NCBI GenBank assembly: GCA_964017195.1
Contig: OZ024887.1
Span: forward strand, 2,966,881 to 3,030,880
DNA: 64,000 bases
DNA from: Siderastrea radians
Taxonomy: Eukaryota > Cnidaria > Anthozoa > Scleractinia > Rhizangiidae
Reading direction: 5' to 3'
A program made the position numbers and the translations under genes. The notes under the pieces are model-generated. The model saw nothing but the letters and a program-made list of their open reading frames with translations, did no database searches and had not been told where the DNA came from. Below, piece after piece: positions 11,055 to 20,783 of this stretch; the stretch's first letter is position 1, and the number at the start of each line of letters is the position of its first letter.

Positions 11055-13477
11055 GGATGTTACTAAAAGGAGGAACGGGGAACGGGGAACGGGGAACGGG
11101 GAACGGGGAACGGGGAATGGGGAATGGGGAATGAGAAATAGTGGTCAGCGGTAATGTCTAAGAATATAAGTTGGAGTTTGCGCCGTACGGCAAAGAGACG
11201 AGGACTGGATGTGGTAAGCAAAAGATGGAAGATAAGAATATTTATTTTTTTCTGAAGCATCTCAGCGGTCCGGAATCCTAAATCCTTGAATCTGATTGGC
11301 TAATGACGCGCGCTCCAGCGGTCCGGATTTTCCCATCTGGACCCCGTGTACGGACCGCTCTAATCCGCGGGAAAACTTGAAGTGAACTCATTTTACTCCA
11401 GCACAGCGAAACGTTGGATTTTTCTTCTTAAAAATGGAACTTTTCCCTCACTAACCGTTGTAAAGGAAAAGGAAATATCAGCAATGGAATAAAAGGCCTG
11501 GTTATTCTCCGAAAAAGGCGAGTATTCCTGTTGTTTTGTTGCGAAATTTTGCTGGCTTGCTTTTTTCGCGTTGTAGTTTTCTTATTGACACGCCATTTGA
11601 TTTAACACGGGTTAACTGCAAGTTAGTCTTTTGACCTCCGTCTCTCGTTTGAAATTTCGTTATTTTCCTTGGAGATCTCTTTTCTAATCTTGTCCCATTT
11701 AGCTTCATTCAAGACAATATATGATTATTAATGACTGTTAGCTAAAATAGTCAAACAAAAACCTCGCATCGCTGTGACTTCGACAAGAACTGCTTCATGT
11801 CAACAGTTTTTACGGTCGATTTGCGAACATTTTGACCAAGAACGAACAAAAATGTTTAAAATACTAAGATATGCAGCAGAGTTCGGGGAGCGTATGCCTT
11901 AGTTTTCACTAAAAATCTTACTTGTTAAATAAAGATCTTTCGGTACTAAAAACCAAATTCAAACGTGTGATTTCATTTTGAACAAGACAAAGTTTATTTC
12001 TTTATTCTTGCTATGAGACGTTGGGGTTTGCTCTAGTAACGCTTATTGTTTTATGATATAAATATTTTCAGTTCTGTTTTATTGTTAGTCTATTATCCCT
12101 ACGGTTTGCTAGCGGCTCTTTCTCAGAAGCTTAATAATTTTAACTATTAAACTTTGAGCGTAGGAACTAGCGCACGTAGAAGGACTGTTTACAAACAGTT
12201 CTCAAACCAATTCGCCTCGTTCCACCTAAAACAAATTCCAGAAAAAAATAAACACGTTATTCACCGGCCTAGTTCGGTCCGGGCACAGTTTTTCCCTATA
12301 CGGACCTCCCGGCCGGTGAATAACATATATTTATCTGTCAGTTTTTCCCGAGTTTTTGGAATTATTGAGTTTCTGTTTATCAAAATTAACCAAAACTGTT
12401 GATCTGCAGGTAATGTGAGTGACGATAATGTTATGGATCACGAGGTTTATATCGTTTATCGACAGGTTGGTGTAAATAAAAGATTCGTATCACTTTGAGT
12501 ACAGTCGCTTCGAGTGTTATTATCAAAACTAAGAGTAAATGTTCTGTGTATTTTGACGTTTTAGCGACGAAGCAGCGACAGAAAATGAATCTATCTTTGC
12601 AAATGGCGAGAATGAATCGTTGTTTAAGGTATGAAAACGCAGAATACGCCTTGAAAATTTAAACTGACCGCGCTGAATTATTTTTAACACTTGCCATCGA
12701 ATTTTGAATTGATTTTAATTTAATGGCGTTCATATTTGAGTTACAGAGTCGTTACAACCTAGATTCATTTATCGGTGGTTTGCAGAAAGAACTGAGTGAA
12801 GTGACTAGAATATTGAGCTATTCTCCATGCTTCTTCTCTGGGGTATTTTCTTTTTAATTGAAGAACAGCTTAATATTGCAGTCACTTCACTCAGTTCTTT
12901 CTGTAAACCATAAATGAATCTAGATTGTAACTCAAATATGAACGCCATTCAAGTCAATTCAAAATTCGATGGCAAGTGCTGACAGTTAAGCAGCGTTCGG
13001 TTTAAATTTTCAACTGAGCCGTATTCTACGTTATCGTACCTTAAATAAAGATTCATTTTCGCCAGTTGCAAACATAGAATCATCCTCTGTCACTGGCTCG
13101 TCGCTAAAACATCAAAATACAGAGAACATTTAAGTTACGCTCGAAGCGACTGTTACTCAAAGTGATACGAATCTTTTTTACACCAACCCGTCGATAACGA
13201 TACCCTCGTGATCCTTAACATTATTGTCACTCTCGTTACCTGCAAATCGATATTTTTGGTTAATTTTCATGAACAGAAACTCAGTAATTCCAAAAACTCA
13301 GGAAAAACTGACAGATAAACATTCTTACCTTCCATATTTCGCTTACCACGTGCAGTCCTCGTCTCTTTGCCGTACTGCGCAGACTCAAACCTACTTTTTT
13401 AGGTATTACCGCTGACCACTATTTCTCATTCCCCATTCCCCATTCCCCATTCCCCATTCCTCGTTTTAGTAACATCC
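11055..13477. mobile_element. MULE-like foldback element with 9-bp TSD
   Basis: The termini are GGATGTTACTAAAA and its complement TTTTAGTAACATCC. The flanks are AAGCCTAAC (11046-11054) and AAGCCCAAC (13478-13486), a 9-bp duplication with one mismatch, as expected for Mutator-like elements. Next to the ends are short G-rich tandem repeats (GGGGAAC units at 11076-11130; CCCCATT units at 13428-13462). The right arm pairs with the left arm throughout, apart from a block present only in the left arm (11246-12326). No transposase is seen, so it is non-autonomous. Confidence 0.85.
11246..12326. mobile_element. Insertion in the left arm of the MULE-like element
   Basis: The block is absent from the matching right arm. 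The right arm runs continuously through the point where the left arm is split, and ATATTTAT stands on both sides (11238-11245 and 12327-12334), giving an 8-bp TSD. Its right end is a hairpin (GTTATTCACCGGCC at 12257 and GGCCGGTGAATAAC at 12311) and its left part has GCGGTCCG/CGGACCGC palindromes. The two outer ends do not form an obvious TIR. No ORF of note; superfamily unknown. Confidence 0.7.
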
Positions 13478-13559
13478 AAGCCCAACTGAAGAACAGATTC
13501 GAGGACTCTGAGAGGGTGCAGGTTTTAGGACATGCACTGTAGCAAGAATACTTGATGTA

Positions 13560-14384
13560 CAGTGGAATCCCGATTTTTCGAACACTCGATTATTCGAAAC
13601 TCCCGATTCTTCGAACCAAAAGTCGTTTCCCTTGGATTTGCTTCAGTCAAACACTGTAATTTTACCCCCGATTTTTCGAATGCTCGACTTTTCGAAACTC
13701 CCGATATTTCGAACTAATTCTTTCTTCCTTTCAAAAATTTAAATTCGATTTCTCGAACTTTGAAAACTCAGGAACCAACAAAAACCGGTTTTAGCCACAT
13801 ACACACCTGAATGCAATTAACAAGTTCCGGAGAAGGTGTTTTCACGCATTTTTTATTACAAGGCAAGTGACAAATCTGTCATTGAAGTCATCTTGACTAA
13901 CTACAACGCCGTTGTTACACAATCGAGGGTCTTGAATTACTGTACATGATCAAAGTTCCTTCGTTTAGTTGCACTGTTCAAGCTCTTGCCGTAGCACATT
14001 AATAAATTTTGCTGTTCCTTTTAACCGTGGAGTACAGGGTACTTTTTTCTGCTACAGTAAGGGGAAGGAAATGCAATCAAGAGTCCGCGCAAAATTACAG
14101 ACACATGTATCAGTACAATACTGGTTTTTGTTTTGTTCCGCCGAAATTGGCTTTTAAAAACCTTAAATTTTCGTTTTGTTTTAAATGCACGTTTCGTTGG
14201 TATATAAAGATGGTTCACACATTAACAAGAGTGATATACCTTTGTTCTCTGCCTTCTTGGATCTTATAAAACCATTCCACGGTAAAACATGTCTGATTTG
14301 ATGCCACCTTCGATTTTTCAAACTCCCGATTTTTCGAACCAATTTTCATTTCCCTTGGAGGTTCGAAAAATCGGAATTCCACTG
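13560..14384. mobile_element. pogo/Tigger-like non-autonomous element
   Basis: The 5' end CAGTGGAATCCCGATTTTTC and the complement of the 3' end form a TIR of about 24 bp (with one small gap). TA stands on each side (13558-13559 and 14385-14386). CAGT ends with a TA duplication are typical of the Tc1/mariner-pogo-Tigger group. Motifs like CGATTTTTCGAA recur near both ends (13570-13760 and 14308-14375). At 825 bp and with no transposase frame it is a deletion derivative or MITE. Confidence 0.88.
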
Positions 14385-15349
14385 TATCTGCAAGAACTCT
14401 TTCTCGCCATCGTCAAGGATTCAATAGTATGCCTGTTAGCCAAGAGCATAATTTTTATCAGATTACCGACGTTGCCTTGGATAATATAATCAGAGATGTA
14501 CTAACCTTGGCACTGTAGTCAGATGATTGCCCTAATGCAGCATCTACCACTATCATTCACTGTCACTACCTCTCTTTGGACAGTGATGAGAGGTGGTTGC
14601 ATTTACAGGCTCCCATAACTTTTTCATTAAAATCTGGCCTGCCTGCACGACCGTTTGGTACGGCATGGAGCAAAGATTTCCCTCTGTCCCTGTTGCTCTT
14701 TCAACATTGTCGTTATCAGAGTAAAGTCCCTCTATAAATTTTAATCTTTCCAATTTCTGTCCGATTATGAGAAACCATCAACTTCTCATAATTAAAGCCA
14801 AGAGCATGTAGGTGGGAACGCGATTCTTTTATTCGCTGGTACATGACTCGTAAAGTTTGCTCATATTGCTGCATCCTTCTAGCTAATAATTCTGCTTGGT
14901 CACCATCATTATTTCTTCCAAACAAGTGTTACACTGAATATGAATATATGAAATAATCATATATTACTTATATAATATCTAAGTGTTACACAGCCGGAAC
15001 AATAAAAGCTTCTTTTCAAAGAACTCTCGAATAAACCCCGATATCTCGTCGCCAGACTCCTCTCCTTGATGGTACTTCTGATCAAAAGCTCATCTCCCCT
15101 TTCTTGATGTATAAAAATGTGCACACAACTTGATATGAAAATGTTAACCACTTCATGTATGAAACAATGATTTATTTGATGCATATAATAGATCGCTTGA
15201 TATAGCAAAAATCACACTGACACAGAAGAAATTATTTTGACATAAATATGCGATAAAATGACACGAATATAAAATAGCTGATGTATAAAAATGTAACTTG
15301 ACATAAAAGAATGGTAGACTTGATATTTTGTCACGTTCGGACTAGCATA
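14385..15349 (-). repeat. Right arm of the ~13.9 kb inverted pair
   Basis: Read on the - strand from 15349, this matches the left arm from 1492 to about 2150. Similarity stops near GTGCAGGCAGGCCA (complement at about 14633-14648). Beyond that point (14385-14632) the right arm has sequence that is missing on the left, so the left arm has a deletion or the right arm an insertion. Confidence 0.75.
14553..14928 (-). pseudogene. Coding-like relic, copy 2 (unknown family)
   Basis: On the - strand a frame from about 14925 reads FGRNNDGDQAELLARRMQQY, continues to HALGFNYEKLMVSHN and stops near 14716. A shifted frame continues with ERATGTEGNLCSMPYQT, the counterpart of the ATGTDEI part of copy 1. At least one frameshift is present. 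The stretch is predicted to be mostly helical with many charged residues. No catalytic motif is visible. Family unknown. Confidence 0.4.
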
Positions 15350-15655
15350 TGTTTCGGTGATTCACTACCAAAATCAAACTAAATAATGTACCAGTCAAAT
15401 TGAAGTTTCAATATCCCCCCCCCGGAAAACCCCCCCGGGCATTTGAACTTTTGAATATTGGCTTGTTCAAATTACCCCCCCCCCCCCCTCGGGGCAAAAA
15501 AGCCGTTTAAATGCCCCAGCGATTAGTACTGAAATAGCTCTCCTTAAAGACAAATTTCGTCTTCAATCAAACACTGTTCACGCTTTTCAGCGAGAGATAT
15601 GCCATAATGACATCTTCAAACTTCTTTTACAGACCCTTTTGAGAGAGTTATTCAC
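15350..15655. other. Spacer with two poly-C blocks
   Basis: Runs of C at about 15415-15437 and 15475-15489 surround GGGCATTTGAAC. A similar GGGCATTTG and poly-C/G signature appears after the LINE at 18490-18580 and in the foldback at 37652-38712. The LINE may have inserted into a member of that family, with these blocks as its two halves. No ORF. Confidence 0.45.
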
Positions 15656-18425
15656 TAACAAAGGCGAAATTCTATCTTGGAAATCCGTCTGGATACCGTA
15701 GAAGGAATGTGGCTGGAAATTGCTGTTCCTAAATCACGCAGCTTTCTTGCTGGAAATTTCTACAGACCCGATCGTACCTCGTCGTATTACGATAAGGACT
15801 TTATGGTTAAGCTAAATGGCATCTTAGACACTGCTTCAGCGGAGGGCAAAGAGATGCTCCTTTTTGGCGACTTCAATTGTTGTTTTATGTCTAGTCACCG
15901 AAATGACTCCGATTGTAAACAACTCAAATCGCTTTTCAGGAGTCTAAATATCAAACAGCTAATCGATCAGCCCACAAGGATTACTAAAAACTCGAAGTCA
16001 CTCATTGACTTAGTTGCTGTCAACTGCCCGCAGAATGTGTGTGAGTCGGGAGTAGTTTCTGCGCATTTAAGTGACCATGAATTGGTTTATTGCGTTCGTA
16101 AATTAAACTGGAAAAGAGCACCCTCTCAAGTCAAGACCTTCAGAAATTATGCGCATTTTAATGTTGACGCCTTTCGTAAAGACCTGAAAGGTGTTAACTG
16201 GAACTCTGCTCCTTGTCCCGATGGACCTGTCATTGTTGATAAACTCTGGCATGACTTTAAACGGGAATTTATCGCGATTGCTGATCGTCATGCACCGCTG
16301 ACGCAGCGCCGCGTGCGCGGCATTGACAATTGTCCTTGGCTAAACAAGAGCATAAAAGCGACTATGCGCCAGCGTGATTACTTTCACAAAAGAGCACTCA
16401 AAAGTAACACCTCAGAAGATTGGGCTAGCTACCGTCGTTTTCGCAATCGTGTGACAAATGAAATAAGATCAGCGAAAGTGTCTTATAATAAACGGCTCAT
16501 CGAGGAAAGTGGTGGTGATCACAGATCGTTTTGGAGGACGATGAAGAAAATCCTGCCGGGTGAAAAGAAAGTTACGTCTCCAAACATTAAAGTAAACGGC
16601 GTTGTCTCTTCAGACAAACAATGCATTGCCAATGCATTTAATAAGTTTTTCGCATCCGCGGCAAGCAAATTGATGGCCACCGTACGGTCAACTTTTTGTC
16701 ATAATCAACGTGATCACAATACTTCTATCCGTCAATACCCGCCGTTTAATTTTCTAGAAATCACTGAGGAGTTTGTTCTGTCGCAGTTACGTAGCCTGAA
16801 ATCTGGGAAGGCTGTGGGTTTGGACGGCATACCAGCGCGCCTTTTAAAAGATTCTGCGGATATTGTAGTCAAGCCTGTGACGTTCATTATCAACACTTCG
16901 TTGCGTACTTCCAAAGTCCCTTGTGATTGGAAATCTGCGCGGGTCATTCCACTTTTTAAAAAGGGAAAGGCTGATGAGATGGACAATTATCGCCCGATTT
17001 CCATTTTACCTGTTCTATCCAAGGTTTTAGAACGGGCTGTACATATCCAACTGTACAAATATCTTCAGCAATACAAGATCGTGAGCCCTTATCAGTGCGG
17101 GTTTCGGAAGTGTCACTCGACAGAATTCGCTGCTCTTAGTTTTTCTGATAATATTCGTAGAAACATGGACCAAGGTCAATTAACTGGTGCTGTGTTTATT
17201 GACCTCCGTAAAGCTTTCGACACTGTGGATCATGCGGTACTTCTGGACAAGCTTTCCAATTTGGGGATTGGGGATAAAGAGCATGACTGGTTTACGGACT
17301 ACCTGTCGAACCGCACCCAGGTTGTTGAGTTTCAAGGGGTGACTTCTACTCCGGAAGCCATCTCTGTTGGAGTGCCTCAGGGTTCTATCCTCGGTCCACT
17401 TTTGTTTATTCTACACATTAATGATTTACCGGAGGTGGTGTCCGAATGCAATATTTTGATGTACGCTGATGACACTGTTTTGTATTGCTCATCCTCTAAA
17501 GCCTCTATTATTCAAGACAAGCTGATTGCTGATCTGTCTAAAATTGAACACTGGCTTTCTTTTAATAGTCTGTTTATTAACGTCTCAAAAACTGAAGCTA
17601 TGCTTTTCGGAACTGCCCCCAGATTATCGGCCGTTAACTCTTTTTCTATTACCTTAAATAACAATGTTATTAAGCGGGTTTTTCACTTCACTTATCTCGG
17701 TATAGTTTTTGGTGATCGCCTTAGCTGGAACGAGCATATAAAACACCTTATTTCGAAGGCAGGAAAACGCGTAGGAATGCTCGGCAGGCTTCGTAGAGGT
17801 CTCACTAGAGAGAGTGCAAATATAGTTTATTGTAGTCTAATTAGGCCAATTTTAGAATACTGTGTAAGTGTGTGGGGCTGCTGCGGAGTAGGTCACAAAC
17901 AAGACCTTGAAGCCCTCCAAAACCGGGCTGCCAGAATAGTTGCAAGAACTGTGCGCAGCAACCCGGCAATGGACGTTCTGAAATGGCCCACGCTGGAGGA
18001 GCGCCGTCGTAAATCTGTTTTTAAACTCGTTAAGAAATGCCTGCAAGGGCAATGTCCCCAATATTTTAAAGAATATTTTAAACGTAATAATACAATCCAT
18101 GCGCGCGCCACTAGACAAAGCAACCTTTTACATCCGCCTGCTGTGAGGACTGAGATCGCAAAACGATCCTTCTATTACTACGGTTGCACTCTTTTTAACG
18201 AACTATCTTGATGGTATTTTTCGTATTCATTTGCTTTTAAATCTTTTATTTGTACATAGTTTTCTATCTATATTATTATTAGTGTTAGTGTAATGCATAT
18301 GTATGCATAGCTTTAGTACATTGTTGCGCTCAGGGCTCCCATTGATAACAGACAACTTTTTGCATCTGAAGGGGCTACCCTGAGCGGTATAAATCAATAA
18401 AGGTTCTTCTCTCTTCTTCTCTCTC
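15656..18425 (+). mobile_element. 5'-truncated CR1/L2-like non-LTR retrotransposon
   Basis: The copy consists of the ORF2-like frame plus a 3' UTR of about 210 bp. The 3' end has a stem (CTCAGGGCTCCC at 18329 with complement-like GGGGCTACCCTGAG at 18370), then AATAAAGG and short TCTTCT repeats. 5' truncation is the normal outcome of target-primed reverse transcription. I could not define a TSD. Confidence 0.8.
15677..18211 (+). CDS. LINE endonuclease (partial) and reverse transcriptase, open over 844 codons
   Basis: The protein would nick target DNA and reverse-transcribe the element RNA. The frame is open from a stop at 15656; 15677 is only a TTG, so no true start is present because the 5' end is lost. 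The remaining C-terminal part of the APE-type endonuclease shows LLFGDFNC (residue ~62), SLIDLVAVN and LSDHELVY. The RT shows GLDGIP near residue 378, FIDLRKAFDTVDH near 507, GVPQGSILGPLLF near 560 and YADD at 596-599. The C-terminal part (SVWGCCG, LQNRAARIV) fits the CR1/L2/Jockey group. With no stop or frameshift over 2.5 kb, this is the youngest-looking retroelement frame in the window, yet it cannot move by itself. Confidence 0.88.
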   Translation: MEIRLDTVEGMWLEIAVPKSRSFLAGNFYRPDRTSSYYDKDFMVKLNGILDTASAEGKEMLLFGDFNCCFMSSHRNDSDCKQLKSLFRSLNIKQLIDQPTRITKNSKSLIDLVAVNCPQNVCESGVVSAHLSDHELVYCVRKLNWKRAPSQVKTFRNYAHFNVDAFRKDLKGVNWNSAPCPDGPVIVDKLWHDFKREFIAIADRHAPLTQRRVRGIDNCPWLNKSIKATMRQRDYFHKRALKSNTSEDWASYRRFRNRVTNEIRSAKVSYNKRLIEESGGDHRSFWRTMKKILPGEKKVTSPNIKVNGVVSSDKQCIANAFNKFFASAASKLMATVRSTFCHNQRDHNTSIRQYPPFNFLEITEEFVLSQLRSLKSGKAVGLDGIPARLLKDSADIVVKPVTFIINTSLRTSKVPCDWKSARVIPLFKKGKADEMDNYRPISILPVLSKVLERAVHIQLYKYLQQYKIVSPYQCGFRKCHSTEFAALSFSDNIRRNMDQGQLTGAVFIDLRKAFDTVDHAVLLDKLSNLGIGDKEHDWFTDYLSNRTQVVEFQGVTSTPEAISVGVPQGSILGPLLFILHINDLPEVVSECNILMYADDTVLYCSSSKASIIQDKLIADLSKIEHWLSFNSLFINVSKTEAMLFGTAPRLSAVNSFSITLNNNVIKRVFHFTYLGIVFGDRLSWNEHIKHLISKAGKRVGMLGRLRRGLTRESANIVYCSLIRPILEYCVSVWGCCGVGHKQDLEALQNRAARIVARTVRSNPAMDVLKWPTLEERRRKSVFKLVKKCLQGQCPQYFKEYFKRNNTIHARATRQSNLLHPPAVRTEIAKRSFYYYGCTLFNELS

Positions 18426-18873
18426 AAACCCTGCAAAAACCGAAAAAAACTCACGGGCTTGTAACGCTAGAACAAAAGGTAAATCTGGTTCAAATTCCCC
18501 ACCCTCCCAAGGCAACGTTCAAATTCCCCCCTCCCTGGGCACGACGCATTGTCAAATGCCAGGGTGTGCCCGGGGGGGATCTTGACGCTTCATTTTGACC
18601 GGTACATACCTGAGCACTGGCAATTGCCAGAAAGGACAAAATTTTTTCGGCTATATACTACACAAAATAACATCGTTTTACCTGCAGTCGATGTAGCTCT
18701 GTGTTCAAGCAGCTCCAAATGTTCAAACAAAATAAAATGTAATGCAAAATAAGTTGAATGATCGCTTTCCCAGCAGTTTGATTCATTGTTGTTATACCAC
18801 ATTCCGTCCGCGGCCTCTGAACCGAGAACCACTTCGTTTTGTGTTCGTTTCAACCCAGACTCGCAGCTGCTTA
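18426..18873. other. Spacer with C-rich repeat fragment
   Basis: At 18490-18590 the phrases CAAATTCCCC and TCAAATGCCAGG and a run of G (18571-18578) resemble the C/G-rich foldback family seen at 37652-38712. No ORF is convincing in the rest. Confidence 0.4.
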
Positions 18874-18878
18874 TACCT

Positions 18879-19034
18879 AATCGTACCTTTTTGGTACGCT
18901 TCGGCGGCATATCAGGCGAGTTTGGTCGAGCCATGGTTTGTATTTTGGCGAGACGCAGTCGAGCCAAAATACCCATGGTGAGACCAAACTTGCCTGATAT
19001 GCTGCCAAAGTGTACCAAAAAGGTACGATTAGGT
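18879..19034. repeat. Long hairpin (foldback MITE)
   Basis: CCTAATCGTACC at 18876 pairs with GGTACGATTAGG ending at 19033. The arms of about 70 bp match through the GGCATATCAGGCGAG / TTGCCTGATATGC and GGTTTGTATTTTGGC / GCCAAAATACCC blocks, with several mismatches. Confidence 0.75.
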
Positions 19035-19035
19035 A

Positions 19036-19573
19036 TTTACCGTACCCAAATTCGTCGTAAGACCCGGCGACATTTTTCAGTTACCATGATCAGTCAGGAG
19101 TTCTTGTCATATAGCGCGTGAACCGTGAGAAGAATAGTGCGTCAATACTCTTCTCCAACTCCTCATCTGTCATGTTTTTTTTGGAGTTTCATTTTCGGAA
19201 TCTTGGAAGTACAAATTAAGAGAGAAATCTGAAAAATGCGGCTCCGTTTTGAAGTGAAAAAGTCCGAGCGCTGTCCGTAAACGTACTGGCGAGCGCCGGC
19301 CAGTGTAGCCGCGTCCAATTTTGCCGCGAAATTGAATTTTTTTTCTTTGTTAGCGTTAAAAAATTACTTTCTCATTTAACAAATGTAATAGTTTTGCGTT
19401 TCGTTGTATTTCTGTTGTAATTTTTATCTCTAAAGTCTGCAAAAAATTGCGAGTTTTAGAAACTGTCCATGATATCGTAGGATATCAGGTCAGTGACTTG
19501 ATATCGTAGAAAATCATGACAGTAAACGTAACAAGGTTTCTGATTGGCTAATTCACAATTTGGGTACGGTAAA
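19036..19573. mobile_element. MITE with ~17-bp TIRs
   Basis: TTTACCGTACCCAAATT at 19036 is the reverse complement of AATTTGGGTACGGTAAA ending at 19573. It lies directly against the hairpin at 18879-19034. No transposase frame. TSD not clear. Confidence 0.6.
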
Positions 19574-20386
19574 ATGCTGAAATCATACAGCTTCAATCCG
19601 CTTTGGACGATGAATAAAACAATCAAACATCAAACCTTTACCACATCTTAGAGCCAATAATTAGAAGACTCTTTCAGAAAATTATGACGTACGTTCAGAG
19701 CAGTTTCATTGATTCATTCAGCTTTGCAAAGAAACGCTGCAACACTTCCCAAGGTTTTGGCGCCTTTTCTTTCAGTCATGTGGTCAATTATTGTTCCTTT
19801 TTTTTTCTGTTCCTTTTTCCCTCGTTCTTTCTTGAATTTTATGGTAACCAGTGACTGAGTTTTGAATCAACTTCGCACTGATTCGTATTGCTTATAATTT
19901 ACAGTTTCAACGGAAGCGAAATGGAACTGCGGCATTCTGCCGAACAAAGTACTATTTCAGAAAGCTTATAATCGTTCAGTTTTTGCCGGGATTTCCACGC
20001 ACTCCACTCAAGACGCTAGAGTTGCCAAGAACTCTTACGCTTTTCTCGTGCTCTCCGCGTGCATTAATAACTCGATGTACGCACGCTAAAGCATAAACCA
20101 ATTGTTAAGTAATTATAGCTCATGATATATCGAAAATAAACGAAGCAACTGATCTACAAATTAGGGGATCGATGTTGTTAAAAAGCCGGAAACAAAACTT
20201 TTGAATTGATATCTAAGTTTTTAAAAAATTATATTTTTCAATGACTTCGTCAAAAAATTTGGCGCAAGACTTATTATAGAATGTGCAAGCAAACAAAACA
20301 TGAGATTCATTTCAACTTCATTAGATTGGCACAAATAACAAATTCTTAAATTTTCGGGAGTCTTGGGAACAGTGTGTCTCCCTGTC
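19574..20386. other. AT-rich spacer
   Basis: I see no ORF, RNA gene or clear repeat. Confidence 0.4.
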
Positions 20387-20783
20387 TCACAAAAGTGCGG
20401 AGTCGACGATTCTGCGGAGTCGACGATTCCCTAAGCGAAATTTATTAATAGCAGTTCTGTGAAGAGGATTTTTTGTAGCGTCTAGAAATTCAGCTTTTTT
20501 GGTGTCTGTTTTAAAAGCTTTGTAAGAGTCGGTGATCAGCAAAAGGTTCGTACGTATTTTGATTGACGTGAGAGGTAAACGCTTTACTTTTGTTTTCATT
20601 TAAAATCATGGAACTTGAATTATACTTACTGCATAAATTTCTAATTTTTTGTAATATTTCCGACTGGCTTTTATCAGCCATATCTTTGAAAAGTTGTAAA
20701 CATTGTTTTGCAATATTACTATCCGGCAAATTTTGTACATGAATCCAACATTTGAAAATGGAAATGGCTCTAGTCAGTTTCAA
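20387..20783 (-). pseudogene. LINE C-terminal tail relic
   Basis: On the - strand the frame includes AFKTDTKKAEFLDATKNPLHR then TAINKFRLGNRRLR. A block of this kind (K.P.HR....LRL.NH.L) is common near the C-terminus of cnidarian RTE/L2-type LINE proteins. A second frame covers the upstream part (VQNLPDSNIAKQCLQLFKDM). At least one frameshift joins them. Too short to assign a clade. Confidence 0.5.
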
